From: CAZOOK01 sp964581385
GTDB taxonomy: Bacteria > Pseudomonadota > Gammaproteobacteria > Nevskiales > Nevskiaceae
Length of the DNA stretch: 64,000 nt
Direction of reading: 5' to 3'
Assembly: GCA_964581385.1 (NCBI GenBank)
Contig: CAZOOK010000030.1
Span: forward strand, 1 to 64,000
Positions 34,001 to 42,466 of this stretch are shown in pieces; position 1 is the first letter of the stretch, and every line of letters begins with the position of its first letter. The notes under the pieces were generated by a model that worked only from the letters and a program-made list of their open reading frames with translations, was not told the DNA's origin and ran no database searches. The position numbers and the translations under genes are program-made.

Positions 34001-37000
34001 CGTCAAGACCGCGAGCGTTCCTCCCGACCTCTTCTTGGGCGGAAGCGCAAAATGCACGCCCGTGAACGTTCAAATCTCGACGGCGCTCGACGGCGCGTTC
34101 CGAAACTGCACGCTCACGGTGATTGAAGGCGTGTCGGAGTGGCGGTGCGACGGGGCGTACGCGGGGTTCGTCATCGTCACGACGCTCGAGGTCGTGCCGC
34201 GGTGCAGAATCGCAGCGTACAACACGCCCGAGTCGTTCATCGCGTGCGGCGGGCCGGGGCACGGAAACCCGTTCGCGCAGCGGTTCTGGGCGTTCGAGGT
34301 GTACCGCGCGTTCCGCGTGTTCCAGTGGGTCGCGCAAGACCAGGCCCTCGCGGCGGCGGGGTGTCCCGTCGCGTACGCGTGCATGTGCTCTCCAAACTAC
34401 GTCGGCGCGGGGTGCGTCGCGGGCGTGTCGAGCGTGACCACCGCGCTCAGCGGCAAAAACACGCAGTGGCCGTGCGGCATGACCACCCTCCCGCAGCGAG
34501 GCGTGTACGAGTTCAACCAGCGCACCAACCTCGGAGCGTGCAAGTGCAACACGTTCACGACTGCCGACTACACCGGCAAACTGAGCGGATTGTACGGCGG
34601 CGCGGTCGGGCTCTTTGCTGGCGACGCGTGCGAGTGCGCGACGTACGTCAACACCGACGTGTCGCCGCTCCCAACTGTGTGCGGAACGCGCGGAAAATGC
34701 GTCCACCCTGTGATGCCGTACGGGACGTGCGACGCCGACCTCGTCGACTATTATGGAGACCCGCTCTCGACGCCGCTCGTGCGTCGCCCCGGAACGTCGA
34801 AGGACGTGTTTCTGCAAAAGTTCGTCGACGTCACGACGGGCGTCCCGAGCGTCGTGGTCGCGCGCGGCCGCTCGTGGTTGTTTTACGATGGCCAGCTCGC
34901 GACGCTCGACAAGGTCGGCGGCGACCTCGGCATCGTGTGTTTTTCGAGTACCCCCGTCGCGTTCACGATGACGGTGTCGCCCGAATCGACGGCTGCCGCA
35001 CCCGACCCCGCACTCGCGTCCGTCCAGGTGTGGACGCTCACGGTGAGCTCGGCGTGCACGACGACGCCGACTCAAGCCGCGACGCAGTCGCCGACGCTCG
35101 CGCCGTCGTGCTTCTCGACGGTCGTCACGAGCGAGACGTGCGACCCTGCTGTCGGAACAACCGCGTTTGTGGGCGACGACCCCGTGTCGCCGATGCCCGC
35201 CGCGTGCTCGACGACGATCTGGTGCCCCCCCGCGTGGCTCACGCTCGGCGAGATCCCCGCCGACCAGATCAACAACCAGGCGTTTTCGTGCCTCGCGGCC
35301 GCGTCGTACTTCGTCGACACCGTCGGCCGTTCAGCGCAACAAACGCTCGCGTACTCGCGCGCGTACGGCGCCTACGCCGCGTGCGCACGCGGCGTCAACT
35401 TGGGCATCTCGTCCACGCAGCGCTACGAGTCGCTCAAGTACGGCGACCTCACGTGCAACAACTTCGTGCACCGCTTCGTGGACGCGAAGCTCACCGAGCT
35501 TCTCGCCGACACCCCCCAAGGGTACACGCCTCAGTGCTTCAACTGGCCCATCACGCAGCACTCGAACGTGCTGGGCGCGGCGGACGGCGGGTTCTGGAAC
35601 CAGGTCCCGGACCTCGTGTTCACGGACGACTGGAATCTTTGGGACGACGAGATCTTCTTGTACATTGCGACCACCTTCAACAGCGAGCGGTGTTTCTACG
35701 CGGACGGAACCGCGCTGCAGCTCCCGGGCGAGAAGCAGTTCGACGCGTACTTGACGGCGATCGTCAACACGTCGTTCTCGTCGCTGTACACGCCGAGCGG
35801 GTCGACGACGCCCATCCCCGATTTGGCGTTCACAGGGTACAACTCGGCGATGATGTCTGCGTTCGGCGAGTCGTTTCTCGATTTCATCGCGCCGCTCACG
35901 AGCTGGACGCCGTCGTCGAAAACGACCGTCAAGTTCACGCCAAACTACGTCGGGTACGAGGTGCAATCGGTCGAGGAGTTCGCGGCGCGCATGGCGCCCG
36001 CGCTCGCCGATTCGGCGTTCGCGTGGTACATCCAGAGCGTCGGGAGCGTCCAGCTCGGTGCGTTTTTGCCCGACGCGTCGGCGATCACGTCCGATCCGCG
36101 CATCATTCAGTACGCGAACGAGGCGCGCGACGGCCACGACTTGTTCGTCGCCGACATGCTCGACGCCGCCCAATCGTACGCGCAATGGAGCGACCCGGGC
36201 GTGTGGCAGAGCATCGCGGGGTTCACCGCCGCGCAAACGGTGTCGGTGACGTTCCCGGCGAACTTGACGGCGTTCCAGATCTTCAACGGCGACGGGTCGC
36301 TGTGCGCGACGGTGTTCAACGTGGTCGAGGGAACGACGCTCATCTTTACGTGCTCGCTCGTTCCGACAAACGCGTCGCAAGTGACGAACGACGGCATCCA
36401 GGCGTTTGCGGCCGAAGTCATGCAAGCGAGCGCCGCGTACTTCGCGTCGCACTACAACGACACGCTGTACACGGACGCTCGCGCCGGGACGCTGTCGACG
36501 TTCCTGGCCGCGACGCTTGTCGAGTACTTGTACGGCGTGCTGACGGGGTCGCAACAGAACTTGCGGTTCAGGAGCGTCCCGGCCGACCCGCTGTTTGTGC
36601 TGACGGGGCTGAAAGGGTTCACGAGCGCGCCGTTCGACGTGACGCCTGGGTTCGATGCTCCAAACCCGAGCTCGCCGTACCGCTTCGACCCGGCCGTCGA
36701 CATCGTGCCGCAGACGATCGCGAACGGAACGACGTTCGCGCAGTACTGGGACTACTTGACGTACTTGATCGTCGTGAAGCACACGTGGCCGTACAACCCC
36801 GTTTGGAACGCGACGATCGCGGCCGCGAACGTGTCGGCGTCCGGACCGGTGACGTGCCGCGCGTTCGACGTGACGAACGAGCTCGACCGCGTCGCGGTGA
36901 AAAACTACTATTATGCGATTTTGGCGCCGAGGAGGTGCACGAGCGACGTTCAGTGCAACACCTTTTACAGGGGCGCGTCGCCGACGTGCAAGTTCGACGC

Positions 37001-37814
37001 GACGCGCCCAAAGGGATGGCTCAACGGCGACGAGGCCGTGCAGGAAGAGAACGGCGTCGTGGCCGTCGGGCAACAAGGAGGGTGCAACTGCTGGCACAAC
37101 GCGACGCTCGGGTTCATGAACTACCCTGCGATGTGCATCGACTGCGTTCCAGGGTGGGGCCCGTCGACCAACGCCGAGTGGGGCCAGGTCAACGCGTACC
37201 AGCGAGCGTTGCAAGCTCTGCTTCCGAACGAGCCGGCGAACTCGTTCTTGTACGACCCCGCGATGTTTGTCGGCGTCGTCCCGCTGTGCAAGCTTCCGTT
37301 CGACCGACACACCGACGGGTTGCTGTGCGGCGGACGCGGGTCGCTGAGCATGTCGAGCTACTCGCAGAACGTGTCGCTGGTGGTGTTCCCGAACGCGCAG
37401 ATCACGCCGCCCGTGCTCGAGACGGCGAGCTGTTTGTCGCTGGTGGTGGGGAGCGAGGGCGGCGCGACGCTGAGCCTCGCGTCGCCGCTGTGGACGGTCG
37501 ACGCGTTGCGGTACGCAGGCGGTGCGGGGACCAACGTGAGCGTGTCGGTTCTGGACGCGGGCGAGGTGTTTTGGGTGGACTCGACGTTCGGCGACGCGAG
37601 CGTGCGACAGGTGGAGCTGGCGAACTGCGACCAGCCGCTTCAGAGCGCGTGGGTGTGCGACTTTGTCGACCTCGACGACGGCGTGACGATTGTGGCGGCC
37701 GACGTGGCGTGCGTCAACGACGTGGCGTTCTCGCCTCCGCCGTACCACGTCGACCTCGTCGGCTACGAACTCGATTTCGAGCGGTGGGTCTCGGTTCTCG
37801 ACGTCGTCTCGTAA
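31095..37814 (+). CDS. Giant secreted Cys-rich surface protein with EGF-like modules
   Basis: A 2,239-residue protein, by far the largest in the window. It opens with a signal peptide (about 1-24, poly-Leu core). Several Cys clusters resemble EGF-like modules: CECEYGWGGELCEQPSC (about 685), CKCFNGWTGSACTC (about 916) and CMCSPNYVGAGC (about 1096). Another Cys cluster lies near 1965-2022 (CNCWHNATLGF onward). Asn-X-Ser/Thr sequons are frequent and a TQSPTLAPS linker lies near 1330. I see no C-terminal membrane span, so it may be secreted, attached to other surface proteins, or cleaved. Role in attachment or a fibril/spike is inferred. An ATG at 31029 lies before the signal peptide and is rejected. 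Confidence 0.88.
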   Translation: MRLLLLLTLALTLALALSTPRLVRSEFRMVNNTFGNVANFLYYDPNNPDGLVVLLKYVAATPTTVGRAYLARVPSVSPASPGKPTVPNVVGRLVTAVSIITDPRGCDGPSQASAVENSNCVANNAQAAANYKRLHTLWFLPYYGINRDQCTNKGGDAWSCLGPLKAITFNVDSFVKLQDPDDLALLGSIYRAVFGSWGQNADIHTVTEVDMDTSKALLQADACVFYPSDLTFSAPYVAYPFDAYTPGITQIPWTFSPTDYLGPQRRVLLRRSPEALVYNASTIYAPPDSFTIQFASAAGVGLGDAYFVVMYESDIITVSQSSTIFATFASLFNTNITMYNSSDGGDTSCVARFSLVPAPYPPVIIDPPVVSINTYALSSNVFPRRQYTDRVCNFHVGRYDENNRLVFPYCLELQMCGGRSHARRREFPYLAENVVRDVNYAAYTLSCSAFYPKNATFEGFGQTGTDGTTYDRSVPQSDACLMPHLDINAILAADNSQARQIDCEKQGAFCVGRVCDVCGQQITYSPCKAGWVYHDQFCYYKIPQEQISNLVGPLSQAQQTANRIDPATFPAGAVTPLLTTDESTLLFVTEKYMWHIPLGTTVRIRSSVTNGPCTCYTAPAIPYAMGGRVTAVPCVCEGAYLDVFRYHWSQYAVKDFWVSMHSETAAMMRDGQNTGTPPNGEMKLCECEYGWGGELCEQPSCIAPSVISVFSPTYPAYNSSDPMNAVLTFWGKCYANYQGQCRDTRPNVCQCNYFFGPNAAITALTDVNTIPVCPCPASSTIGGQYQINDVFYEDDYSFLVCDGVENGMCSWDPTTNLGRCVCTPRVNTSPDAIIKVEPGRGGIACTCDKPLISADGFVQDPPNPQDKDCGGNGVCCPITGTGTSSTLNAFTQNGEAAGGVSPQVCQNDDGTVAKGCKCFNGWTGSACTCRGRWNAAANLQVLVGSSVPNQRLRTNTAVVVLTQATNIFGVKTASVPPDLFLGGSAKCTPVNVQISTALDGAFRNCTLTVIEGVSEWRCDGAYAGFVIVTTLEVVPRCRIAAYNTPESFIACGGPGHGNPFAQRFWAFEVYRAFRVFQWVAQDQALAAAGCPVAYACMCSPNYVGAGCVAGVSSVTTALSGKNTQWPCGMTTLPQRGVYEFNQRTNLGACKCNTFTTADYTGKLSGLYGGAVGLFAGDACECATYVNTDVSPLPTVCGTRGKCVHPVMPYGTCDADLVDYYGDPLSTPLVRRPGTSKDVFLQKFVDVTTGVPSVVVARGRSWLFYDGQLATLDKVGGDLGIVCFSSTPVAFTMTVSPESTAAAPDPALASVQVWTLTVSSACTTTPTQAATQSPTLAPSCFSTVVTSETCDPAVGTTAFVGDDPVSPMPAACSTTIWCPPAWLTLGEIPADQINNQAFSCLAAASYFVDTVGRSAQQTLAYSRAYGAYAACARGVNLGISSTQRYESLKYGDLTCNNFVHRFVDAKLTELLADTPQGYTPQCFNWPITQHSNVLGAADGGFWNQVPDLVFTDDWNLWDDEIFLYIATTFNSERCFYADGTALQLPGEKQFDAYLTAIVNTSFSSLYTPSGSTTPIPDLAFTGYNSAMMSAFGESFLDFIAPLTSWTPSSKTTVKFTPNYVGYEVQSVEEFAARMAPALADSAFAWYIQSVGSVQLGAFLPDASAITSDPRIIQYANEARDGHDLFVADMLDAAQSYAQWSDPGVWQSIAGFTAAQTVSVTFPANLTAFQIFNGDGSLCATVFNVVEGTTLIFTCSLVPTNASQVTNDGIQAFAAEVMQASAAYFASHYNDTLYTDARAGTLSTFLAATLVEYLYGVLTGSQQNLRFRSVPADPLFVLTGLKGFTSAPFDVTPGFDAPNPSSPYRFDPAVDIVPQTIANGTTFAQYWDYLTYLIVVKHTWPYNPVWNATIAAANVSASGPVTCRAFDVTNELDRVAVKNYYYAILAPRRCTSDVQCNTFYRGASPTCKFDATRPKGWLNGDEAVQEENGVVAVGQQGGCNCWHNATLGFMNYPAMCIDCVPGWGPSTNAEWGQVNAYQRALQALLPNEPANSFLYDPAMFVGVVPLCKLPFDRHTDGLLCGGRGSLSMSSYSQNVSLVVFPNAQITPPVLETASCLSLVVGSEGGATLSLASPLWTVDALRYAGGAGTNVSVSVLDAGEVFWVDSTFGDASVRQVELANCDQPLQSAWVCDFVDLDDGVTIVAADVACVNDVAFSPPPYHVDLVGYELDFERWVSVLDVVS

Positions 37815-37815
37815 T

Positions 37816-37831
37816 CGTTCGTACACGAACG
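37816..37831 (+). terminator. Small inverted repeat after the giant gene
   Basis: CGTTCGT at 37816 and ACGAACG at 37825 can pair as a 7 bp stem with a two-base gap, starting one base after the stop codon. It may mark the mRNA 3' end; a two-base loop is too tight for a normal hairpin, so function is doubtful. Confidence 0.25.
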
Positions 37832-37870
37832 CGCGTACACATCACACCTCATTTCTATCGCACGCTCACA

Positions 37871-38506
37871 ATGGCGTCAGACGCCGAGGCGGAAGCCAAC
37901 CGACGCATGGAAGCAAGGCGCAAACGATTCGTGTTCCCGCGAACGTACGACGAGCAATTGGAAGTCGACATCGCCCATTTGCACGCCAAGTACACGTCGT
38001 TGCTCGAAATCTTGAAGCTCTCTGGTGTGGACTGCGCGCAACATCTTCAAGGCAAACCTGCGCGCAAAAATGTACCTTCGTGGGTACCACGCAGCGACTA
38101 CTGGCGTCAGTATACGAGAAACCGATACAAGTACAACCGCGCGATGCGCAAATGGCTCCCTACGGCGATATTTCAGCTCAAGGTGTTGCGCAAGCTGCAC
38201 ATGGACGCGCTGTGCCCAAACGCACGCCTGTCTATTCTACCACCACCAACACCGCCTTTGCCTTGCCCACCCTCGCCGCCGTTGTTCCCTTCTCCACCGC
38301 CGTCTCCAGTTTCGTTGCCAGCATCACCACCTCCGTCTCTACCGCAGCCACAACCAGATTCTCGGCCACCGTCTCCGTCACCATTTTTGCCGCAAACCCC
38401 GCCTTGTTTTCCACCTCCGCCGTCTCCGTACGCTGCTCCGGTGATGGAGGAATGGTGGCTCGATGCCGATACCGGCGCGGTTGCGAGCGCAGAGTGGAAG
38501 TTGTGA
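37871..38506 (+). CDS. Pro-rich C-terminus protein with basic helical head
   Basis: A 211-residue protein. Residues 1-115 are helical and strongly basic, with Trp/Tyr-rich KNVPSWVPRSDYWRQYTRNR near 67-86. Residues 120-190 are almost wholly Pro, Ser and Leu (PPPSPP repeats), and the C-terminus is a short acidic EEWWLDAD segment. The basic head may bind nucleic acid or membrane. No family recognised. Confidence 0.75.
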   Translation: MASDAEAEANRRMEARRKRFVFPRTYDEQLEVDIAHLHAKYTSLLEILKLSGVDCAQHLQGKPARKNVPSWVPRSDYWRQYTRNRYKYNRAMRKWLPTAIFQLKVLRKLHMDALCPNARLSILPPPTPPLPCPPSPPLFPSPPPSPVSLPASPPPSLPQPQPDSRPPSPSPFLPQTPPCFPPPPSPYAAPVMEEWWLDADTGAVASAEWKL

Positions 38507-38536
38507 ATCACACTTCATCACGACTTTGACGGGACG

Positions 38537-38908
38537 ATGAGCGACGCGCCCGCACCCGCATCCCCATCCCCGTCCCCGCCTCCACCCGAGACGTGCGCCG
38601 TCCCGGTTCCCGGGTTGGAGGCGGCGGCATCGCGTCCGACGTGGCACGAGCGCTGGGCGACGATGTCGGCGCGCTTGCGCGCGTACCTCGGCGACGAGGA
38701 GGGCGACGATCCCGAGACGCCGCAGATTTTGCGCGCGCTCGACCAGCTCGATGCCGCGGCCAAGGAGTGCACGGGCGAGCTCGAGATGATCGAGCTCATG
38801 GCCGACGTGTCGCGCGAGTTCAAGAGCGGTGGACACCTCAAGAGCGACACCGTCGACGACCTGATGCTCGCGTTCAAAGGGTTGCTGCTGCGCGAGACAG
38901 ACGAGTAG
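38537..38908 (+). CDS. Small helical protein with Pro-rich N-terminus
   Basis: A 123-residue protein with a SPSPSPPPPE leader and an acidic all-helical remainder (about 40-123). It lies 30 bases after the preceding gene, also Pro-rich, but no sequence similarity is evident. Function unknown. Confidence 0.72.
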   Translation: MSDAPAPASPSPSPPPPETCAVPVPGLEAAASRPTWHERWATMSARLRAYLGDEEGDDPETPQILRALDQLDAAAKECTGELEMIELMADVSREFKSGGHLKSDTVDDLMLAFKGLLLRETDE

Positions 38909-38987
38909 CGTTTGCGACTGCTGCGAGCCGTGTGTGCGTATGTTCGAATCGGAGCGCGCGTGTGAAAAAAAACGAGCACGGCCAGCG

Positions 38988-41516
38988 ATGGAGGAAGATC
39001 CGTCCGACGTGTTTGTTGTTGGAGATGGAAGTCTTCGCATCTCGTCCGAGACGAGGTTTCCCGGGGTGGTCGTGGCCGTGCTCGGTGAGCGGTCGCCGAC
39101 CTCGCAAAAACAGTACGTGCTGCTGAGCACGTTCGTCGGCGAATCTGCCAGCCAGCCCGGACAGTACAAGACGAGCGGCGGGTACGTGCTGCGCTCGCTG
39201 AACAAAAATCTGTTGCTCAACTTGCGCTTTCGAGGCGACAACTCGCTCAGAATCGTGCCCGAGGGAACACACGCCAAGGTTCTCATCGGGCCTCGTGAGC
39301 GCGCTCAATGGCGCGAGTACTACTTTACGTCCGTACAGAGCATCACGACCGATGCGTCGGGCATGCACACGATGCGCGCGCGCGAAATGGAGTTTTTGAA
39401 CTCGGACGGTACAGTCGCGGAGAACGCCGCGGCGACGCTCTTTGCAATCGGCGCGAAGAACTGGATGCAAACGCGCGCCCGCTCTGCTTCGGCTTCTTCC
39501 GCTGCTGCTGCTGCTCCCGCTCCGGCTCCCGCCACCACCACGACATCGACGTCGTCGTCGTCGAGCGCGGCGGCGGCAGCGTCCCATCCGTTGCTCACGC
39601 CCGAGACGTTCGACACGAGGTACGCCGCGTGGCGCGCCTCTGTTGACAACAATCAAGTTCCTCGGTGTGATTTGATCTTTTTGCAAGACTCAATTCTGGT
39701 GATGTTCGACGACGGCGGCGCCGTTCTCATCACTCCGCGGCCGAGGGCGCTGACGGGTATGCGTGTGTTGCGGAACAACGCGAACGGGACCACCGAATTC
39801 ATGATTCAGCCAGGCTCGCTGGTCCTTGCGCGCATCATGACTGTGAAGCGGAGCTTCGAGACCAATCGCGCGACGCAGTACACGTGTTCTTACGCGCGGC
39901 AGCTCACTCAGCGATGCTTGCACTCGAGCGACGGCAATTACTTTGCCGTGTACGTGTCCGCCAACTACAAACTTCAGCACGCGTGCGCGAACCACACGCG
40001 CAGCATCGAACCCGCGACGCTGAATTCGTGGGACTTGCTGTCTCCTGCTCTTGATCGATCGTACTGGGACCGTTACAACGAGCTCATGAAGCTCGCCGCG
40101 GATCGAACGACGAGGTCGTTGTCGTCCGCCGCTGCTGCCGCTCCCGCCACCACGACGACGTCGACTTCGTCGTCGAGCGCACACCCGGAATTGCGCGCCT
40201 TTCCTGAGTCTCTCGAGCCGCGGCTGCGCGCCGCGATTGAAGCAGGCAGGATTCCGACATGCGACTTGCTCCTCTTCAGCTACGTGACAGAGTACACCGT
40301 GCTGTTTGACGACGGCGTGTTCGTCATGTTGCGCAAGAACCGCTCAGGTGCAACGAACACGCGCGAAATTACGCGTTTCGGCAAACTCGGACTGCACCTA
40401 GACGGCGAGCACAACGAACAGGCGCGCAACGAGGCCTTGACCCGGTTTCGACCGGGCGTGTTCATCCTCGCTCGTCCGCTGTACTTTACGGCCAAAAACG
40501 AAACGTGCACACGCCTCGCGTGCAGAGAACGCAACACTCCTGGAGCGAGGTGCATGCACGATGCCGAATCGAAGCATTTCTTGCTGTACGTGTCGGACGG
40601 CTACGTTCTGCAGCACGTGTGCGGGGCGCTGAAAACGATCACGACGAATTTGGACCACGACACCAGCATGTACAGCCACATGTCGGGTCCCACGGCCAAG
40701 ATGCGCGAGAATCCGATTTGGAACACGTTCGACGAGGAACAGAACAACGATCCCAGGAAACAGGCATTGTTTAAGACTCTGCGCGACAAGGCCGTCGAAC
40801 GGACGCCCAGGCGCGTCAGCACGGCTCCCGCAGTTCGGCAAGCGTCGTCGTCGTCGTCGTCGTCCGCAGCCGCACCTCCTTTCGGCGCTCTTCTTCCCCC
40901 AGCTGCGCTCGAGTATCCGAAGCCCCCTTCATTGTGGGGCCGGTTGCTCAACCCACTCGCGAGTGGAGGCGGGGGAGGAGCTCCTTTGCCGCGCCCTAAC
41001 CTTCCGCCCGGCGCCCCGCCGCTCCCAACCCTCGTTCCGCTGCCGCCATTGATGCGTACGCCAAGCAGGACCGAACCGGGTTCGCCCAAACGCCAAGCTC
41101 GACGGAAGGAGGATGAGGAGGATCTCGAGTATATTGGGAAGCTCGAACGATTGGCGTACGGCGACGAGAGTTCCGAGTTCGACTGGGACAGCAGCAATCC
41201 TTACGACGTATACGTCTTGAGGAGAGGCGTCTTCATCGAGCCGCGTGCTAGCGCATTGCGCAAAGCTGCGTTCAAGTTTCGCTCGACGTACGAGACGTCG
41301 AACAAACAAACTGAATTCAAGAAAGCAAAAAGGTCTGCGGAGAGGTTCATCTATATTTACAATACATCCAACGAGGACCAACAAAAGATTTACATCCAGT
41401 CCTTTAAGATTGCAACAACCTACTTGGAGGCAATGGAGGCGCAGAGCTCAAGCAAGGGGGAGGGACAACCCGAGCTCGACCCCGGTTTCGAATCCATGCA
41501 CAATGCTGCAACGTAA
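38988..41516 (+). CDS. 842-residue protein with internally duplicated Cys domain
   Basis: The protein contains two copies of a roughly 170-residue domain, separated by Ser/Ala/Thr linkers. Copy 1 spans about 190-350 and copy 2 about 385-560. Matching landmarks are RCDLIFLQDS/TCDLLLFSYV, ILVMFDDGGAVLI/YTVLFDDGVFVML, CLHSSDGNYFAVYVS/CMHDAESKHFLLYVS and YKLQHAC/YVLQHVC. A shorter related region may lie at 1-140. The C-terminal part is Pro-rich then helical. Conserved Cys/His pairs may bind zinc. Lower GC than most neighbours. Family unknown. An ATG at 38934 would add 18 residues. Confidence 0.8.
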   Translation: MEEDPSDVFVVGDGSLRISSETRFPGVVVAVLGERSPTSQKQYVLLSTFVGESASQPGQYKTSGGYVLRSLNKNLLLNLRFRGDNSLRIVPEGTHAKVLIGPRERAQWREYYFTSVQSITTDASGMHTMRAREMEFLNSDGTVAENAAATLFAIGAKNWMQTRARSASASSAAAAAPAPAPATTTTSTSSSSSAAAAASHPLLTPETFDTRYAAWRASVDNNQVPRCDLIFLQDSILVMFDDGGAVLITPRPRALTGMRVLRNNANGTTEFMIQPGSLVLARIMTVKRSFETNRATQYTCSYARQLTQRCLHSSDGNYFAVYVSANYKLQHACANHTRSIEPATLNSWDLLSPALDRSYWDRYNELMKLAADRTTRSLSSAAAAAPATTTTSTSSSSAHPELRAFPESLEPRLRAAIEAGRIPTCDLLLFSYVTEYTVLFDDGVFVMLRKNRSGATNTREITRFGKLGLHLDGEHNEQARNEALTRFRPGVFILARPLYFTAKNETCTRLACRERNTPGARCMHDAESKHFLLYVSDGYVLQHVCGALKTITTNLDHDTSMYSHMSGPTAKMRENPIWNTFDEEQNNDPRKQALFKTLRDKAVERTPRRVSTAPAVRQASSSSSSSAAAPPFGALLPPAALEYPKPPSLWGRLLNPLASGGGGGAPLPRPNLPPGAPPLPTLVPLPPLMRTPSRTEPGSPKRQARRKEDEEDLEYIGKLERLAYGDESSEFDWDSSNPYDVYVLRRGVFIEPRASALRKAAFKFRSTYETSNKQTEFKKAKRSAERFIYIYNTSNEDQQKIYIQSFKIATTYLEAMEAQSSSKGEGQPELDPGFESMHNAAT

Positions 41517-41636
41517 GACGACGCGTCGAAAGCCGACGATGATTCAGACGAGGAGTATTCCGAATGAATACACGATGCACGAATATCACGCCACTCCCAA
41601 AAGTCGCCTGCACTGCACATCGCCCGCCACGCCGCT

Positions 41637-42425
41637 ATGGACTCCGCCGCCACCCCCGTCCCCGTCCCCGTCCCGGACGAAGCCGCCGCGCCCGCCCGCG
41701 ACGACGACAACGACGACGTCGACGGCGAAGTCACAGAGCCGGGCGCCGCAGGCACGGGGGAAGAGGAGGAGGAGGTCATGCCCATGACGACTGCCGACGG
41801 AACCTCGCCAATCGACGAAGACTCGGACTACGCCACCCCAACGACGCAGCTCGCCTTTGGTGTCACGGCGCTCATGTACCTTCCTGGCGTGGTGCTCTCT
41901 GCGACGGACAAGTCAGTGACGCGGCGCGTGCAGGTCAACGGACGCGACCTCGTGGCAAAGTACGTAGACTTCAACGGAGGGCCGAAGCACTCGGGCTTTT
42001 CGTACCGCGAGCTCGTGGACCTCATGGAGAACGAGGTGCGCGCGTACCTCTACCTCAAGGCGGCAGGCCTCGAGGGCCAGCTCGCGCCGCGCTTCGTGTT
42101 CCGCGGTTCGGACATCAACTTCATCTGGGTCTTTGTCACGACGTACGAGGGCGAGTCGCTCGAGAAGCTCGCGGAGCTGGACAACCTCGGCCCGGACGTG
42201 CGACGCGGCGCGCTCGCGTCGCTGCGCCGGCTCCACGCGGCTGGCGTGCTGCACGGCGACGTGGAGCTGCGCAACGCCGTGTTACGGCCGAGCGACGGCG
42301 CGGTGGTGTGGATCGACCTCGAAATGGCGCAGCTGCGCGGCGATCCGAGCGTCGAGGATTTTGACGCGTGCGCCGAGGCAGAGGAGCGCGCGCTCGCTGC
42401 TCACTTCGAACCGAGCGCCGCGTGA
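41637..42425 (+). CDS. Protein-kinase-like protein
   Basis: A 262-residue protein. After an acidic disordered N-terminus (1-70), it has the kinase landmarks VAKYVDF with K108, an ENEVRAY helix with E133, the catalytic loop LHGDVELRN with D208 and N213, and WIDLEMA with D227 in place of DFG. The spacing and HGD-x4-N resemble small lipopolysaccharide-kinase/RIO-like and fungal kinase-like proteins. The Gly-rich loop is not obvious. It may phosphorylate a small molecule or protein, or be a pseudokinase. Confidence 0.75.
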   Translation: MDSAATPVPVPVPDEAAAPARDDDNDDVDGEVTEPGAAGTGEEEEEVMPMTTADGTSPIDEDSDYATPTTQLAFGVTALMYLPGVVLSATDKSVTRRVQVNGRDLVAKYVDFNGGPKHSGFSYRELVDLMENEVRAYLYLKAAGLEGQLAPRFVFRGSDINFIWVFVTTYEGESLEKLAELDNLGPDVRRGALASLRRLHAAGVLHGDVELRNAVLRPSDGAVVWIDLEMAQLRGDPSVEDFDACAEAEERALAAHFEPSAA

Positions 42426-42446
42426 GAGAGAGAGAGAGAGAGGAAC
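42424..42446 (+). repeat. GA dinucleotide tract between convergent genes
   Basis: A (GA)n run directly at the stop of the kinase-like gene, between convergent genes. This position favours a 3'-end role for the purine tracts rather than a promoter role. Confidence 0.5.
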
Positions 42447-42466
42447 GGAGTGCCTACTAGAGTGTT

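Noticed and set aside
31791..35075. A roughly 1,100-codon open frame antisense to the giant gene
   Set aside because: Antisense open frames are expected in GC-rich coding sequence; the plus-strand protein has a signal peptide, Cys modules and glycosylation sites, while the antisense product has none of these.
34139..38506. A long continuous open reading frame on the plus strand overlapping the giant gene
   Set aside because: Its amino-acid composition before 37871 is Arg/Ala/Val-rich and repeat-like, typical of the shifted frame in GC-rich DNA. Only its end, 37871-38506, is a plausible gene.
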